Assembly (NCBI GenBank): GCA_964636405.1
Contig: CAZWSI010000005.1
Coordinates: 1-64,000 of the forward strand
Origin: CAZKGE01 sp964636405
GTDB taxonomy: Bacteria > Bacillota > Clostridia > Christensenellales > CAG-138
Length of the DNA stretch: 64,000 nucleotides
Reading direction: 5' to 3'
Shown: piece after piece, positions 31,524-40,242 of the stretch
Layout: the number at the start of each line of letters is the position of its first letter
Position numbering within the stretch: position 1 is the stretch's first letter
Notes under the pieces: generated by a model
The model's input: the letters and a program-made list of their open reading frames with translations, nothing else
Told to the model about the DNA's origin: nothing
The model's database searches: none
Translations under genes and position numbers: made by a program

Positions 31524-31526
31524 GGG

Positions 31527-32441
31527 TTACAGGGCGAATTTCTTGGCTATGATATCGACGATTTCCGCGCCAATCCGTTTTTGCGCCTCGCTTGTGCTCG
31601 CGCCGATGTGCGGCGTGGACGAGACCTTGGGGTGCGAATAGAGCGCCTTGTTCTTGGCGGGCTCCTCCGCGAACACATCGAGGCCCGCGCCGTACACCTT
31701 GCCAGAATCGAGCGCTTCAAGAAGCGCCGCTTCATCGACGTTCGTGCCGCGGGAGGTATTGATGATGATCACGCCGTCCTTCATCTTGGCGATGGTCTCG
31801 CGGTTCACCAGCGGCTGGCCCGGCAGCGAGGGCACATGCAGCGAGATGATGTCGGAATTGGCAAGCAGCTCGTCCATCTCGACATACTTCATGGTTTCAC
31901 ATTCAAGGCCCTCGACCTTATAGATATCGTATGCGAGCACCTTCATGCCCAGCGCCTGGCAGCGGCGGCCCAGCGCCTGACCGATGCGGCCATAGCCCAC
32001 GATGCCGATGGTGCGGCCTGCAATCTCGATGCCCTTATAGGCCTTCTTCTCCCACTTGTCCTCGCGCATGGTGTGACCCGCAATGGAGATAAAGCGCGCG
32101 ACCGAGAAGATGTGCGCAATGGCAAGCTCGGCAACCGCGTCGGAGCTGGCGCGGGGGGTGTTCTTCACCTCGATGCCAAGGCCTTGCGCATAGTCCACGT
32201 CGATATTGTCTACGCCCACGCCGCCGCGAATGACCAACGACAGCCTGCCGGCAGCCTTCGCCGCGTCCAGTTGGGCTTTGCGAACCTTGGTTGCGCTGCG
32301 CACGACCAGCACATCATAATCCTTAACGGCTTCGCAGAGCGCGTCGGGTTCAAAGAAGGTGCAGTCCACCTGGCAGCCTTTTTTCTCAAGCGCGGCGATG
32401 CCGCTCTTGTCCATACCGTCCGTCGCAAGAATCTTGATCAT
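31527..32441 (-). CDS. serA: D-3-phosphoglycerate dehydrogenase (short form)
   Basis: A 304-residue NAD-dependent D-2-hydroxyacid dehydrogenase, the first step of serine synthesis. It has VIRGGVGVDNID, the NAD fold TIGIVGYGRIGQALGRRCQA, and the catalytic HVPSLPGQPLVNRETI...INTSRG...and SSTPHIGAST regions. It lacks the C-terminal ACT/regulatory domain of the long form, so it may not be inhibited by serine in the usual way. The ATG at 32441 has AAGGAG upstream; serC ends only 1 nt before it, which supports the serine pathway assignment over other 2-hydroxyacid dehydrogenases. Confidence 0.93.
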   Translation of the reverse strand: MIKILATDGMDKSGIAALEKKGCQVDCTFFEPDALCEAVKDYDVLVVRSATKVRKAQLDAAKAAGRLSLVIRGGVGVDNIDVDYAQGLGIEVKNTPRASSDAVAELAIAHIFSVARFISIAGHTMREDKWEKKAYKGIEIAGRTIGIVGYGRIGQALGRRCQALGMKVLAYDIYKVEGLECETMKYVEMDELLANSDIISLHVPSLPGQPLVNRETIAKMKDGVIIINTSRGTNVDEAALLEALDSGKVYGAGLDVFAEEPAKNKALYSHPKVSSTPHIGASTSEAQKRIGAEIVDIIAKKFAL

Positions 32442-32442
32442 G

Positions 32443-33531
32443 TTATTTGTGCTCCTTCTCATATTTCTTCAGGAATTCGACCAGCGCCTCAACGCCTGCC
32501 TTGGGCATGGCGTTATAGATGGAGGCGCGCAGGCCGCCCACGCTCTTGTGGCCCTTGAGGTTGTCGAAGCCCTCCGCCTTGGTCGCGGCTACGACGGCGG
32601 CGTCCTGCTCGGCGCTCTTGGTAACGAAGGGGACGTTCATGAGCGAACGGAAATCCTTCTCCACCGTGCCCTTAAACATTTTGCTGCTGTCGAGGAAATC
32701 ATACAGCACGGCGGCCTTCTCCTCGTTGCGGCGGTTCATCTCGGAAAGACCGCCCATGTTCAGCAGATACTTGAATACCTTGCCGCAGCAGTAGATGGCC
32801 CAGCAATTGGGCGTGTTGTACATGGAGCCGTTCTGGGCATGCGTATCGTAACGCAGATAGACCGGCGTCTTGGGATCGATATCCTCGCGGATAAGATCCT
32901 CGCGAATGATGACCACCACCATGCCGGCCGGGCCGACGTTCTTCTGCACGCCCGCATAGATTACGCCGTAATCGGCCACGTTGCAGGGGCGGGAAAGGAA
33001 CATGGAGGACTGATCGGAAACGAGCACGTGGCCCTTGGTATCCGGGAGCTTGGGCCAGGTCACGCCATGGATCGTCTCGTTCTCGCAGATGTAGACATAG
33101 TCCGCATCCTCGGGAATGTCGAGGTTGGCGCAGTCGGGCACGTAGGTATAGTTCCTGTCCTTGGAGGAACCAGCCACGATGACCTCGCCGTACTTCTTAG
33201 CTTCGGAAATGGCCTTCTTGGACCATGCGCCCGTCTCAACATACACAGCCTTGCCGTTCTTCATGAGGTTCATGGGGATCATGGCAAACTGCATCGTGGC
33301 GCCGCCCTGAATGAACAGCACCTTGTAATTATCGGGAATGCCCATGAGCTGCCGCAGATCGGCCTCAGCCTCGTCGATGATTTGCTGATATACCTTGGAG
33401 CGGTGCGACATCTCCATTACGCACATGCCGCTGCCGCGGTAGTTCATCATTTCGTCCCGAATCTCCTCGAGTACGGGTTCCGGCATCATGGCCGGGCCAG
33501 CGGAAAAATTGTAAATGCGATCGTACTTCAT
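32443..33531 (-). CDS. serC: phosphoserine aminotransferase
   Basis: A 362-residue PLP aminotransferase that makes phosphoserine from phosphohydroxypyruvate. It begins YDRIYNFSAGPAMMPEPVLE, and continues with NYRGSGMCVMEMSHRSK and IQGGATMQFAMIPMN. The PLP lysine is in the AGVQKNVGPAG region. The start at 33531 has AGGAGCG upstream and is downstream of a good promoter, so the longer frame is rejected. It forms an operon with serA. Confidence 0.97.
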   Translation of the reverse strand: MKYDRIYNFSAGPAMMPEPVLEEIRDEMMNYRGSGMCVMEMSHRSKVYQQIIDEAEADLRQLMGIPDNYKVLFIQGGATMQFAMIPMNLMKNGKAVYVETGAWSKKAISEAKKYGEVIVAGSSKDRNYTYVPDCANLDIPEDADYVYICENETIHGVTWPKLPDTKGHVLVSDQSSMFLSRPCNVADYGVIYAGVQKNVGPAGMVVVIIREDLIREDIDPKTPVYLRYDTHAQNGSMYNTPNCWAIYCCGKVFKYLLNMGGLSEMNRRNEEKAAVLYDFLDSSKMFKGTVEKDFRSLMNVPFVTKSAEQDAAVVAATKAEGFDNLKGHKSVGGLRASIYNAMPKAGVEALVEFLKKYEKEHK

Positions 33532-33582
33532 GTGACACGCTCCTAAGAAAGTATTATTTGGAAACCAATTGCATTCGATGCT

Positions 33583-33611
33583 ATTATAGCCCGCTTGGTC
33601 TGTCAATTCAA
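33583..33611 (-). promoter_or_regulatory. promoter of serC-serA
   Basis: On the minus strand TTGAAT (33606-33611) and a perfect TATAAT (33583-33588) are separated by 17 nt, about 50 nt before the serC ATG. A TTGACA overlaps but at an unusable 12-nt spacing. Confidence 0.75.
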
Positions 33612-33679
33612 CAGCAGAACGCACAAAAAAACGATTCAAAAATATATATTTTTATGCAGTCAGACAACGCAAACGACTG

Positions 33680-33714
33680 AAAACGGCCCCGCCCCCGCAA
33701 AGGGAGCGGAGCCG
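33680..33714 (-). terminator. terminator of the nucleoside ABC operon
   Basis: On the minus strand CGGCTCCGCTCCC and its near complement GGGGGCGGGGCCG form a long stem with two unpaired bases and a TTTG-type loop, followed by TTTTCA. It lies 28 nt after the last permease gene. Confidence 0.7.
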
Positions 33715-33741
33715 CCGATGCAAAAATATGCAGCCGAAGCT

Positions 33742-34731
33742 TTAGCGCTCCTCCCGGAAGTAGGCCAGGCCGAGGCTTGCCGGGGGCTGATCCTCGCGTT
33801 TTCTGCGCAGGGAGCTTGTAACGAGCACGAGGAGCGTAACCACATACGGCAGCATTTTGAAGATTTCCTGCGTGCTGCGCGTCAGGCCCGGGATGTAGAA
33901 GAACAGCCAGAACAGCGCGCCGAAAAGGTATGCGCCCCAGATTGCGCGGCGCGGCTTCCACGTGCCGAAGATAACGAGCGCCACCGCGAGCCAGCCCAGC
34001 TTTTCGATGCTGCCGTCTGTGGACCACGTACCCTTGATATAGTCCATTGTGTAATACAGCCCGCCAAGACCGGAAATGCCCGCGCCGATGCATGTGGCCA
34101 TGTATTTGTACTTGGTCACGTTGATGCCCGCAGCGTCCGCCGTCGCGGGGTTTTCGCCCACGGCGCGGAGGTTTAGGCCCACGCTCGTTTTGTTGAGTAC
34201 GTAGCTGAGCGTAAACGCCACGAAAATGGCAAGGTAGGCAAGGAACCCATAGGAGAACAGCGCCCGCCCGATTCCCCCAAGCTCCGTGGAAAGGAACGGA
34301 AGGTTCGTGCGGAACGCGGTGCTGGTCAGCGCCACGGAAATCTGCCCCGCGCCGCCCGCCATTTTGTTGAGCGTGCCGCCGAACAGGTTGGCCACGCCGC
34401 CGCCAAAGATCGTCAGCGTCAGGCCCGTTACGTTTTGATTGGCGCGCAGCGTGATGGTGAGCACCGAATAAATCAGCCCGCCGAGCATCGCTACAAGGAA
34501 CGAAGCAAGGAGCGTAAGGAGTACCGCCACCGCCGGAATGGGATTTGCCGCGTTGTTTTCATAAAGGAACGACATGATCAGGCCCGCGATGCCGCCAAGG
34601 TACATGATACCGGGCACGCCGAGGTTGAGGTTGCCGGATTTTTCCGCCAGGATCTCCCCGACCGACCCGAACATGATGACCGTGCCGAACGCAACCGCTG
34701 CCTGGATAAGGGATACGAGCTGTTGGCCCAT
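33742..34731 (-). CDS. nupQ: BMP-type nucleoside ABC transporter permease 2
   Basis: A 329-residue inner-membrane permease of the BPD_transp_2 (livH-like) superfamily, NupQ/YufQ type. It has about eight to ten helices; VIMFGSVGEILAEKSGNLNLGVPG near the N-terminus and NPATADAAGINVTKYKYMAT in the coupling region are typical. It lies 3 nt after the first permease gene. With NupO, NupP and BmpA it should import nucleosides or a related purine compound. Confidence 0.92.
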   Translation of the reverse strand: MGQQLVSLIQAAVAFGTVIMFGSVGEILAEKSGNLNLGVPGIMYLGGIAGLIMSFLYENNAANPIPAVAVLLTLLASFLVAMLGGLIYSVLTITLRANQNVTGLTLTIFGGGVANLFGGTLNKMAGGAGQISVALTSTAFRTNLPFLSTELGGIGRALFSYGFLAYLAIFVAFTLSYVLNKTSVGLNLRAVGENPATADAAGINVTKYKYMATCIGAGISGLGGLYYTMDYIKGTWSTDGSIEKLGWLAVALVIFGTWKPRRAIWGAYLFGALFWLFFYIPGLTRSTQEIFKMLPYVVTLLVLVTSSLRRKREDQPPASLGLAYFREER

Positions 34732-34734
34732 GTG

Positions 34735-35838
34735 TTACGCCTCCTTCCTGCCCTTGCGGGTGCGGAGCTTGTAATTGATGAAGAACTCGCTGCCGAGGAT
34801 GAAGAAAAGGATGATGCCCATGATCATCTCGGACACGAAATCGTTGAGATCGTATACGGACGCGATCTCTCGCGCGCCCTGCTGAAGAAAGGCCAGCAAG
34901 GCGGCAATCAGGATCATAACGAAGGTGTTGAATTTCGCGAGCCACGCGACGATAATCGCGATAAAGCCCCGACCGCCGGCGGTATCCGTGGAAATGGTAT
35001 GATCCGCGCCCGCGACCGTCATAAAGCCCGCGATGCCGCAGACCGCGCCGGAAATCACCATCGTGCGGATGATAACCTTGCGCACGTTGATGGCGGCATA
35101 GCGCGCCGTGTTTTCGCTTTCGCCCACAACCGCGATTTCATAGCCCTGCTTGCTCTTGGCCAGATACAGATACATCAGCACGGCAAGCGACATGACGAGA
35201 AGCACGTTGAGCATATACATCTCGCCGAAGATTGAGGGGAACCAGCCTTCGCGCGTCATTTGATTGATGATGCCCACCGTGTTGGAGCCGAATGGATTTT
35301 CCCACTTGGCCACAAAAAATGAGGTGAGCTGCAGCGCGATATAGTTCATCATCAGGGTAAAAAGCGTTTCATTCGTGTTCCAGCGCGATTTGAAGATGGC
35401 GGGCAGCAGCCCCCAAAGCCCGCCCGCGATCATGCTCGCGATGAGCATGACAACAAGCAGCGGCACGGTCGGAAGGAATTTGCCGAGATAGAGCATGCAC
35501 GCCGCCGTGGCAATGCCGCCCACAAGCATCTGTCCCTCCGCACCGATGTTCCAAAAGCGCATCTTAAACGCGGGCGCGAGCCCGATGCCGACGCAAAGGA
35601 GCGCCATCATTTCGCGGATGGTCATCCATACGCGCTTGTTCGTGCCGAGCGCGCCCTTGATCATGGCCCCGTAGACCTTGAGCGGATTCAGCTTGGTCAG
35701 GCCGTAAATGATGAACGCGCAGAGTACGAGCGCGATCAAAAGGCCGATCAGGCGAATGCCCCATGCCTTCCAAGCGGGGAGCGCGTCGCGCTTTGTAATA
35801 TGAAACAGGGGCTCGCTGGATTCATGATTTTTGCGCAT
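34735..35838 (-). CDS. nupP: BMP-type nucleoside ABC transporter permease 1
   Basis: A 367-residue permease, NupP/YufP type. The first helix follows a short cytosolic lead. Typical stretches are FKMRFWNIGAEGQMLVGGIA and the coupling segment GESENTARYAAINVRKVII. GGAGGGGACG precedes the ATG, which overlaps the ATPase gene by 17 nt. Confidence 0.92.
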   Translation of the reverse strand: MRKNHESSEPLFHITKRDALPAWKAWGIRLIGLLIALVLCAFIIYGLTKLNPLKVYGAMIKGALGTNKRVWMTIREMMALLCVGIGLAPAFKMRFWNIGAEGQMLVGGIATAACMLYLGKFLPTVPLLVVMLIASMIAGGLWGLLPAIFKSRWNTNETLFTLMMNYIALQLTSFFVAKWENPFGSNTVGIINQMTREGWFPSIFGEMYMLNVLLVMSLAVLMYLYLAKSKQGYEIAVVGESENTARYAAINVRKVIIRTMVISGAVCGIAGFMTVAGADHTISTDTAGGRGFIAIIVAWLAKFNTFVMILIAALLAFLQQGAREIASVYDLNDFVSEMIMGIILFFILGSEFFINYKLRTRKGRKEA

Positions 35839-37375
35839 CGTCCGTCCCCTCCTTGCTCTTAAGATACGTCATGAGGTAGCCAACCTCGTCCTTTGTGGTC
35901 GATCTGGCGTCCACAATGCCGCTTACGCGCCCCGCGCACAGCACAAGGATGCGGTCGCACAATTCAAGCAGCACGTCCAGATCCTCGCCGACATAAACCA
36001 CGGCGACGCCCTTTTGCTTTTGCTCGTTCAGGAGGCGGTAGATGGTATAGGAGGTGTTGATGTCCAGGCCCCGCACGGCGTACGCCGCCATGAGCAGCGA
36101 GGGCTTTGAGGCGATCTCCCTTCCTACGAGCATCTTTTGCACATTGCCCCCGGACAGCCTCCGCAGGGGAATGGAAAGATTCGGCGTGACAACCTCAAGA
36201 CTGCTGACAATCTCCTCTGCCGTCTTTCGCGGCGCTTTACGATCCGCAAGGGGCGACGCGCCGTCCTTGTAGCAGCGCAGCATCACGTTATCGACCAGAT
36301 CCATGCTGCCCACAAGCCCCATGCCGAAGCGATCCTCCGGCACAAAGGCCAGTCCGACGCCCATCTTACAAATATCGATGGGCGTTTTGCCGATAAGATT
36401 GATCTCGCCCTCTCCCTCCGGCGGCGAAAAGAGAATCGTGCCCTCCTCCGCTTTCTGCATGCCGGCGATGGCCTCGAGCAGCTCGCGCTGTCCGCTGCCC
36501 GTAATGCCCGCGATGCCAAGGATTTCGCCGCCGTTCACGGTGAAGGATACGTCGTCCAGCTTCTTTATGCCGTCCGTGTCGAGCACGCTCAGATGCTCCA
36601 CGCGCAGCCGCTCCGCCGTGTTTTGCGGCTCTGGCCGATCAATGTTGAGCAGCACGGCGCGGCCCACCATCATGTCGGTCAGCATCTGCGGATTGGTGTC
36701 CGCCGTCAAAACATCTCCGATAAACTTGCCCTTGCGCAGCACGGCCACGCGATCGGAAATCTCCATCACCTCATGCAGCTTATGCGTGATGATCACAATG
36801 GCTTTGCCGTCCGCCTTCATGTTGCGCATGACCGAAAACAGCCGCTGCGTTTCCTGCGGCGTGAGCACCGCCGTGGGCTCGTCCAATATTAAAATGTCCG
36901 CGCCGCGATACAGCACCTTGACAATTTCAAGGGTCTGCTTTTCCGACACCGACATGTCGTATACTTTTTTATCGGGTTCGATCACAAAGCCATAGCGGTC
37001 GCAGATTTCCTTAACCGCGCTTCGGACGTGCTTTAAATCGAGCTTGCGGCTTTCGTTGAGCCCCAGCACAATGTTTTCCGCCGCCGTAAGCAGATCCACA
37101 AGCTTAAAATGCTGGTGAATCATGCCGATATGCAGATCGAACGCGTCCTTGGGCGAAGCGATGGTCGCCGCTTCTCCCTCGACGTAAATTTGTCCGCCGT
37201 CCGGGAAATAAATGCCGGACAGCATATTCATTAAGGTAGTTTTGCCGCTGCCGTTCTCGCCCAGGAGCGAAAGAATCTCCCCCTTGTTCAGATTAAGGGA
37301 AATGCGGTCGTTGGCAACGACAGAACCAAAGGTCTTGGTAATGTCGACCATTCGGACTGCTGCTTTTGCTTCCAA
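35822..37375 (-). CDS. nupO: BMP-type nucleoside ABC transporter ATP-binding protein
   Basis: A 517-residue ATPase with two ABC modules. The first has the Walker A motif GENGSGKTT and signature-like MSVSEKQTLEIV. The second has the altered GITGSGQRELLEA and LSGGNVQKMLVGRE, as usual for the sugar/nucleoside class in which one site is degenerate. I chose TTG at 37375 because AGAGGT lies 9 nt before it, giving MEAKAAVRMVDITKTFGSV; an ATG at 37351 is the alternative. The frame further upstream runs into the terminator hairpin at 37435-37487. Confidence 0.93.
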   Translation of the reverse strand: MEAKAAVRMVDITKTFGSVVANDRISLNLNKGEILSLLGENGSGKTTLMNMLSGIYFPDGGQIYVEGEAATIASPKDAFDLHIGMIHQHFKLVDLLTAAENIVLGLNESRKLDLKHVRSAVKEICDRYGFVIEPDKKVYDMSVSEKQTLEIVKVLYRGADILILDEPTAVLTPQETQRLFSVMRNMKADGKAIVIITHKLHEVMEISDRVAVLRKGKFIGDVLTADTNPQMLTDMMVGRAVLLNIDRPEPQNTAERLRVEHLSVLDTDGIKKLDDVSFTVNGGEILGIAGITGSGQRELLEAIAGMQKAEEGTILFSPPEGEGEINLIGKTPIDICKMGVGLAFVPEDRFGMGLVGSMDLVDNVMLRCYKDGASPLADRKAPRKTAEEIVSSLEVVTPNLSIPLRRLSGGNVQKMLVGREIASKPSLLMAAYAVRGLDINTSYTIYRLLNEQKQKGVAVVYVGEDLDVLLELCDRILVLCAGRVSGIVDARSTTKDEVGYLMTYLKSKEGTDDAQKS

Positions 37376-37434
37376 ATTCTTGTACCTCTTTTGATCAGAT
37401 TGGAGATAAGAGGACGCCTGCTGTAAATGGGATG

Positions 37435-37487
37435 AAAAAAGCGGGGGAAAGCGGCGCCGCCATTCGGCATGGGCCGCTTTCCCTCGC
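37435..37487 (-). terminator. intra-operon terminator between bmpA and nupO
   Basis: On the minus strand GCGAGGGAAAGCGGC and GCCGCTTTCCCCCGC form a 15-bp stem with one mismatch around a 17-nt loop, followed by TTTTTT. It would leave more transcript for the binding protein than for the transporter subunits. Confidence 0.8.
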
Positions 37488-37500
37488 AAAATGGGTTCTC

Positions 37501-38694
37501 TTAGCTGAGCGGTGCGTTGATGCCGTCAACGATGGGCCAGAAGTACGGCGCGGAACGGATCTTGGACTCGTACCAAATGCCGTTCTCAATCGCTTCGCCG
37601 CTGTCGGGCACATAGTCGCCGTCCGTATCCAGATACGGGCTGGAGGTCAGGTTCACGCCGTCTACGGTGAACTTGGAGCAGTCGAACACGTTCAGCGTGC
37701 CCGCCTTGATGGCGGCCTCAACCTCGGCTACCTTCTCGGCGGTGCCGGCTGCGCAGCTCTCGCCAAGGGTAGAAATCATGTTGGCGCCGGTGGCATAGCC
37801 CTCGGACCAATCGGTCATGATCTCCTCACCCTTCTGGGCGCAGGCGAACGCATACTTGTAGTACACGCTCCAGTCGTTTTGGGCGCTGGTGAGAGCCGCC
37901 TTGGGCGCGACGGAGAGCATGTCCACGTTGTAGCCGACGCAATATACGGTCTTGCCGCCGTCAAGCGCGGCCTGCACGGCGCTGGGCGCGCCGGTCGAGT
38001 CGGCGTGCTGGCTGATCATCACGCAGCCGCGGCTCATCAGGGCATTTGCCGCCTCGGCTTCCGCGGTGGGATCATACCAGGAGTTGGTGTAGATGACGTC
38101 CATGTGCGCCTCGGGGACGATGGAGCGAACGCCAAGGAAGAAGCCGGTGAAGCCGGAAACCACCTCTGCGTACGGGAAAGCGCCAACATAGCCGCAGTAC
38201 GGATCGGTCACAGCGCCCGAATCCATGATCTCCTTGAGCTTCATGCCTGCGACGACGCCGGACACATAGCGGGATTCAAAGGTGTGCGGGAACGCGTTCT
38301 TGAAGTTTTTGAGGCCGGAAACAGCCGCCGTGTCGCCCGTCATGGACACGAACACAACGTTCTCGTTCTCGGCAGCCGCCTGCTGCATGAAGCCCTGATG
38401 ACCGTAGCTGTCGGAGAAGATGTACTGGCAGCCCGCCTCGACAAGGTCGATAGCGGCGTCATAGCACGCCGCGGTCTCGGCTACGTTGTACTTCCAGAGG
38501 ATAGCGTCCTTGGAGATGCCAAGCGCTTCCGCCGCCGCGTTGATGCCCTTGATGTGCGCTTCGTCGTAGCCGGTGTTCTCATCGTGCACGAGAATGACGC
38601 CAATCTTCAGGCCCTCATCCGCCGCTTCCTTTTTGCAGCCCGCAAAAGAAAGAACCAGCAGAATGCCCAACAACAGAGCAAGTGTCTTTTTCAT
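37501..38694 (-). CDS. bmpA: BMP family substrate-binding lipoprotein
   Basis: A 397-residue lipoprotein with signal peptide and lipobox FAGC (Cys20). It belongs to the BMP/Med family, which binds purine nucleosides (PnrA) or similar. It shows KIGVILVHDENTGYDEAHIK, then YIFSDSYGHQGFMQQAA, and GYVGAFPYAEVVSGFTGFFLG. AGGAGGG precedes the ATG. It is the first transporter gene after the threonine-synthase-like gene and supplies substrate to NupOPQ. Confidence 0.93.
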   Translation of the reverse strand: MKKTLALLLGILLVLSFAGCKKEAADEGLKIGVILVHDENTGYDEAHIKGINAAAEALGISKDAILWKYNVAETAACYDAAIDLVEAGCQYIFSDSYGHQGFMQQAAAENENVVFVSMTGDTAAVSGLKNFKNAFPHTFESRYVSGVVAGMKLKEIMDSGAVTDPYCGYVGAFPYAEVVSGFTGFFLGVRSIVPEAHMDVIYTNSWYDPTAEAEAANALMSRGCVMISQHADSTGAPSAVQAALDGGKTVYCVGYNVDMLSVAPKAALTSAQNDWSVYYKYAFACAQKGEEIMTDWSEGYATGANMISTLGESCAAGTAEKVAEVEAAIKAGTLNVFDCSKFTVDGVNLTSSPYLDTDGDYVPDSGEAIENGIWYESKIRSAPYFWPIVDGINAPLS

Positions 38695-38751
38695 GATTTC
38701 CCTCCTGATTTTGTATATATTGCTTCGTCCGTTTGCGGACGCAACAACCGC

Positions 38752-39987
38752 TTAGCGAATGCGGCCCGAGGCTTCGAGCGCGGCGAGATCCGGCTCGCAG
38801 GCGAAGGGCTTGCCGGCGGCGTCCATGGCGTTTTTCACGTCCTTGAGGCCGCTGCCCGTGCAGATGACCGTAACGGTTTCGTCGGGCTTAATCACGCCCT
38901 CCGCAACCGCGCGCTTTACGCCCGCCGTGGCCGTTACGCCCGCCGGCTCGCCGAACACGCCCTCGGTGCGGCCAAGCAGGCGCATGGCGTCGAGAATCTC
39001 CGCGTCGGAAACGGAAAGCCAGCGTCCGCCGCTTTTTTCCACCGCGCGCTGGGCCTTTTTGGGGTTGCGCGGCACGCCCACGGCAATGCTGTCGGCCAGG
39101 GTATTCTCAGGGGTGGGCGCAAGCTGGCCGTCCCGCGCGGCGGCGTCCACAAAGGGGCAGCAGCCATCGGACTGCACGCCGAGAATCCTCGGGATGCGGT
39201 CGATCATGCCGAGCTGGAGCAAATCGTAAAACCCGTTATACACGCCGCCGATGGTGCATCCGTCGCCCACGGACACGGCCACCCAATCGGTGGGCTGCCA
39301 AGCAAGCTGCTCCGCAATTTCAAGCGAGACCGTTTTTTTGCCTTCGGTTAAAATGGGATTGATGCCCGCGTTGCGGTTGTAGAAGCCCCATTTCTCAATG
39401 GCTGCCTTGCTCAGCTCGAAGGTCTGACGGTAATCGCCCTTGACGGAAACGACGTTCGCGCCAAAGATGAGAAGCTGCGCGACCTTGCCCTGCGGCGCGC
39501 GCTCCGGCACGAAGATGACGGTTTTCAGCCCCATACGCGCCGCGTTGCCCGCGCAGCTTGAAGCGGCGTTGCCGGTGGAGGAGCAGGCGATGGTGCCATA
39601 GCCCAGCTCGAGCGCCTTCGCGACCGCTACGCCCGAGGCGCGATCCTTCAGCGACGCGGTGGGATTGATGCCGTCGTCCTTGATGTATAGCTTTTTAAGC
39701 CCGAGCGTATCGCCCAGACGCAGAGACTCGTACAGGGGCGTCCACCCGATGCGCAGGAAACGGGAAAGGCCCTCGCCCGCAAGCGGCATAAGGGCCTTGT
39801 AGCGCCACATGCTGTTATCACGGTCGGCTGCGAGCGTTTCACGGCTCAGCGCCTTGCCAACCGCGCGATAATCATATACAATGTCAAGTATTCCTTTTTC
39901 GCCGCAATGCGGGCAGGTCATAAGCTCCGGGCCAAAAGAATATTCACGTCCGCACAGCGTGCAGCGGTAACCGGCAATTCGTTCCAT
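38752..39987 (-). CDS. thrC: threonine synthase-like PLP enzyme
   Basis: A 411-residue fold-type II PLP enzyme. An N-terminal zinc-ribbon-like pair, CTLCGREY and CPHCGEKG, precedes the fold. The PLP lysine is in GINPTASLKDRASG, and the phosphate loop CSSTGNAASSCAGNA is present. Sequence alone fits threonine synthase (O-phosphohomoserine to threonine). Its place, 57 nt before bmpA and divergent from the selenium/purine operon, raises the possibility of a catabolic beta-eliminating role such as that of diaminopropionate lyase. The ATG at 39987 has GAGGTG upstream; a GTG at 39996 falls inside that SD. Confidence 0.85.
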   Translation of the reverse strand: MERIAGYRCTLCGREYSFGPELMTCPHCGEKGILDIVYDYRAVGKALSRETLAADRDNSMWRYKALMPLAGEGLSRFLRIGWTPLYESLRLGDTLGLKKLYIKDDGINPTASLKDRASGVAVAKALELGYGTIACSSTGNAASSCAGNAARMGLKTVIFVPERAPQGKVAQLLIFGANVVSVKGDYRQTFELSKAAIEKWGFYNRNAGINPILTEGKKTVSLEIAEQLAWQPTDWVAVSVGDGCTIGGVYNGFYDLLQLGMIDRIPRILGVQSDGCCPFVDAAARDGQLAPTPENTLADSIAVGVPRNPKKAQRAVEKSGGRWLSVSDAEILDAMRLLGRTEGVFGEPAGVTATAGVKRAVAEGVIKPDETVTVICTGSGLKDVKNAMDAAGKPFACEPDLAALEASGRIR

Positions 39988-40242
39988 TCGTGACACCTCA
40001 ATACAATATGTAGTTAATATACCTCAAAACGGATCGCTTGTACATACAGTTTTCATATTCGTACTGATATTTTTGCCACAAGAATCTTTTTATTCTCTTA
40101 ATATTTTTATACTAACAGATTTTTTGTTATTCAGCAAGAATATTTTTTTGTGTTCAATTGCGTATCTTGTTGCAGGGCGCGATTTTGAAGTAGTATAATA
40201 GAAGCAACAAATCGGAAGAATCGTACAAGGGGGTATACGTCC
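39988..40242. other. A+T-rich divergent control region between thrC and ssnA
   Basis: This 255-base region drives two divergent operons. On the plus side is the ssnA promoter. On the minus side TGTACA-17 nt-TATATT is a possible but weak promoter for thrC (about 40018-40046). The middle is very rich in A and T with several T-runs; no riboswitch or clear operator was recognised. Confidence 0.5.
40170..40199 (+). promoter_or_regulatory. promoter of the ssnA-ygfK-xdh operon
   Basis: TTGCAG (40170-40175) and a perfect TATAAT (40194-40199) are separated by 18 nt. The leader of about 35 nt carries a GGGGG ribosome binding site. Confidence 0.7.

Noticed and set aside
39988..40242. Purine riboswitch upstream of ssnA or thrC
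   Set aside because: No three-way junction with the conserved purine aptamer core could be drawn in this A+T-rich region.
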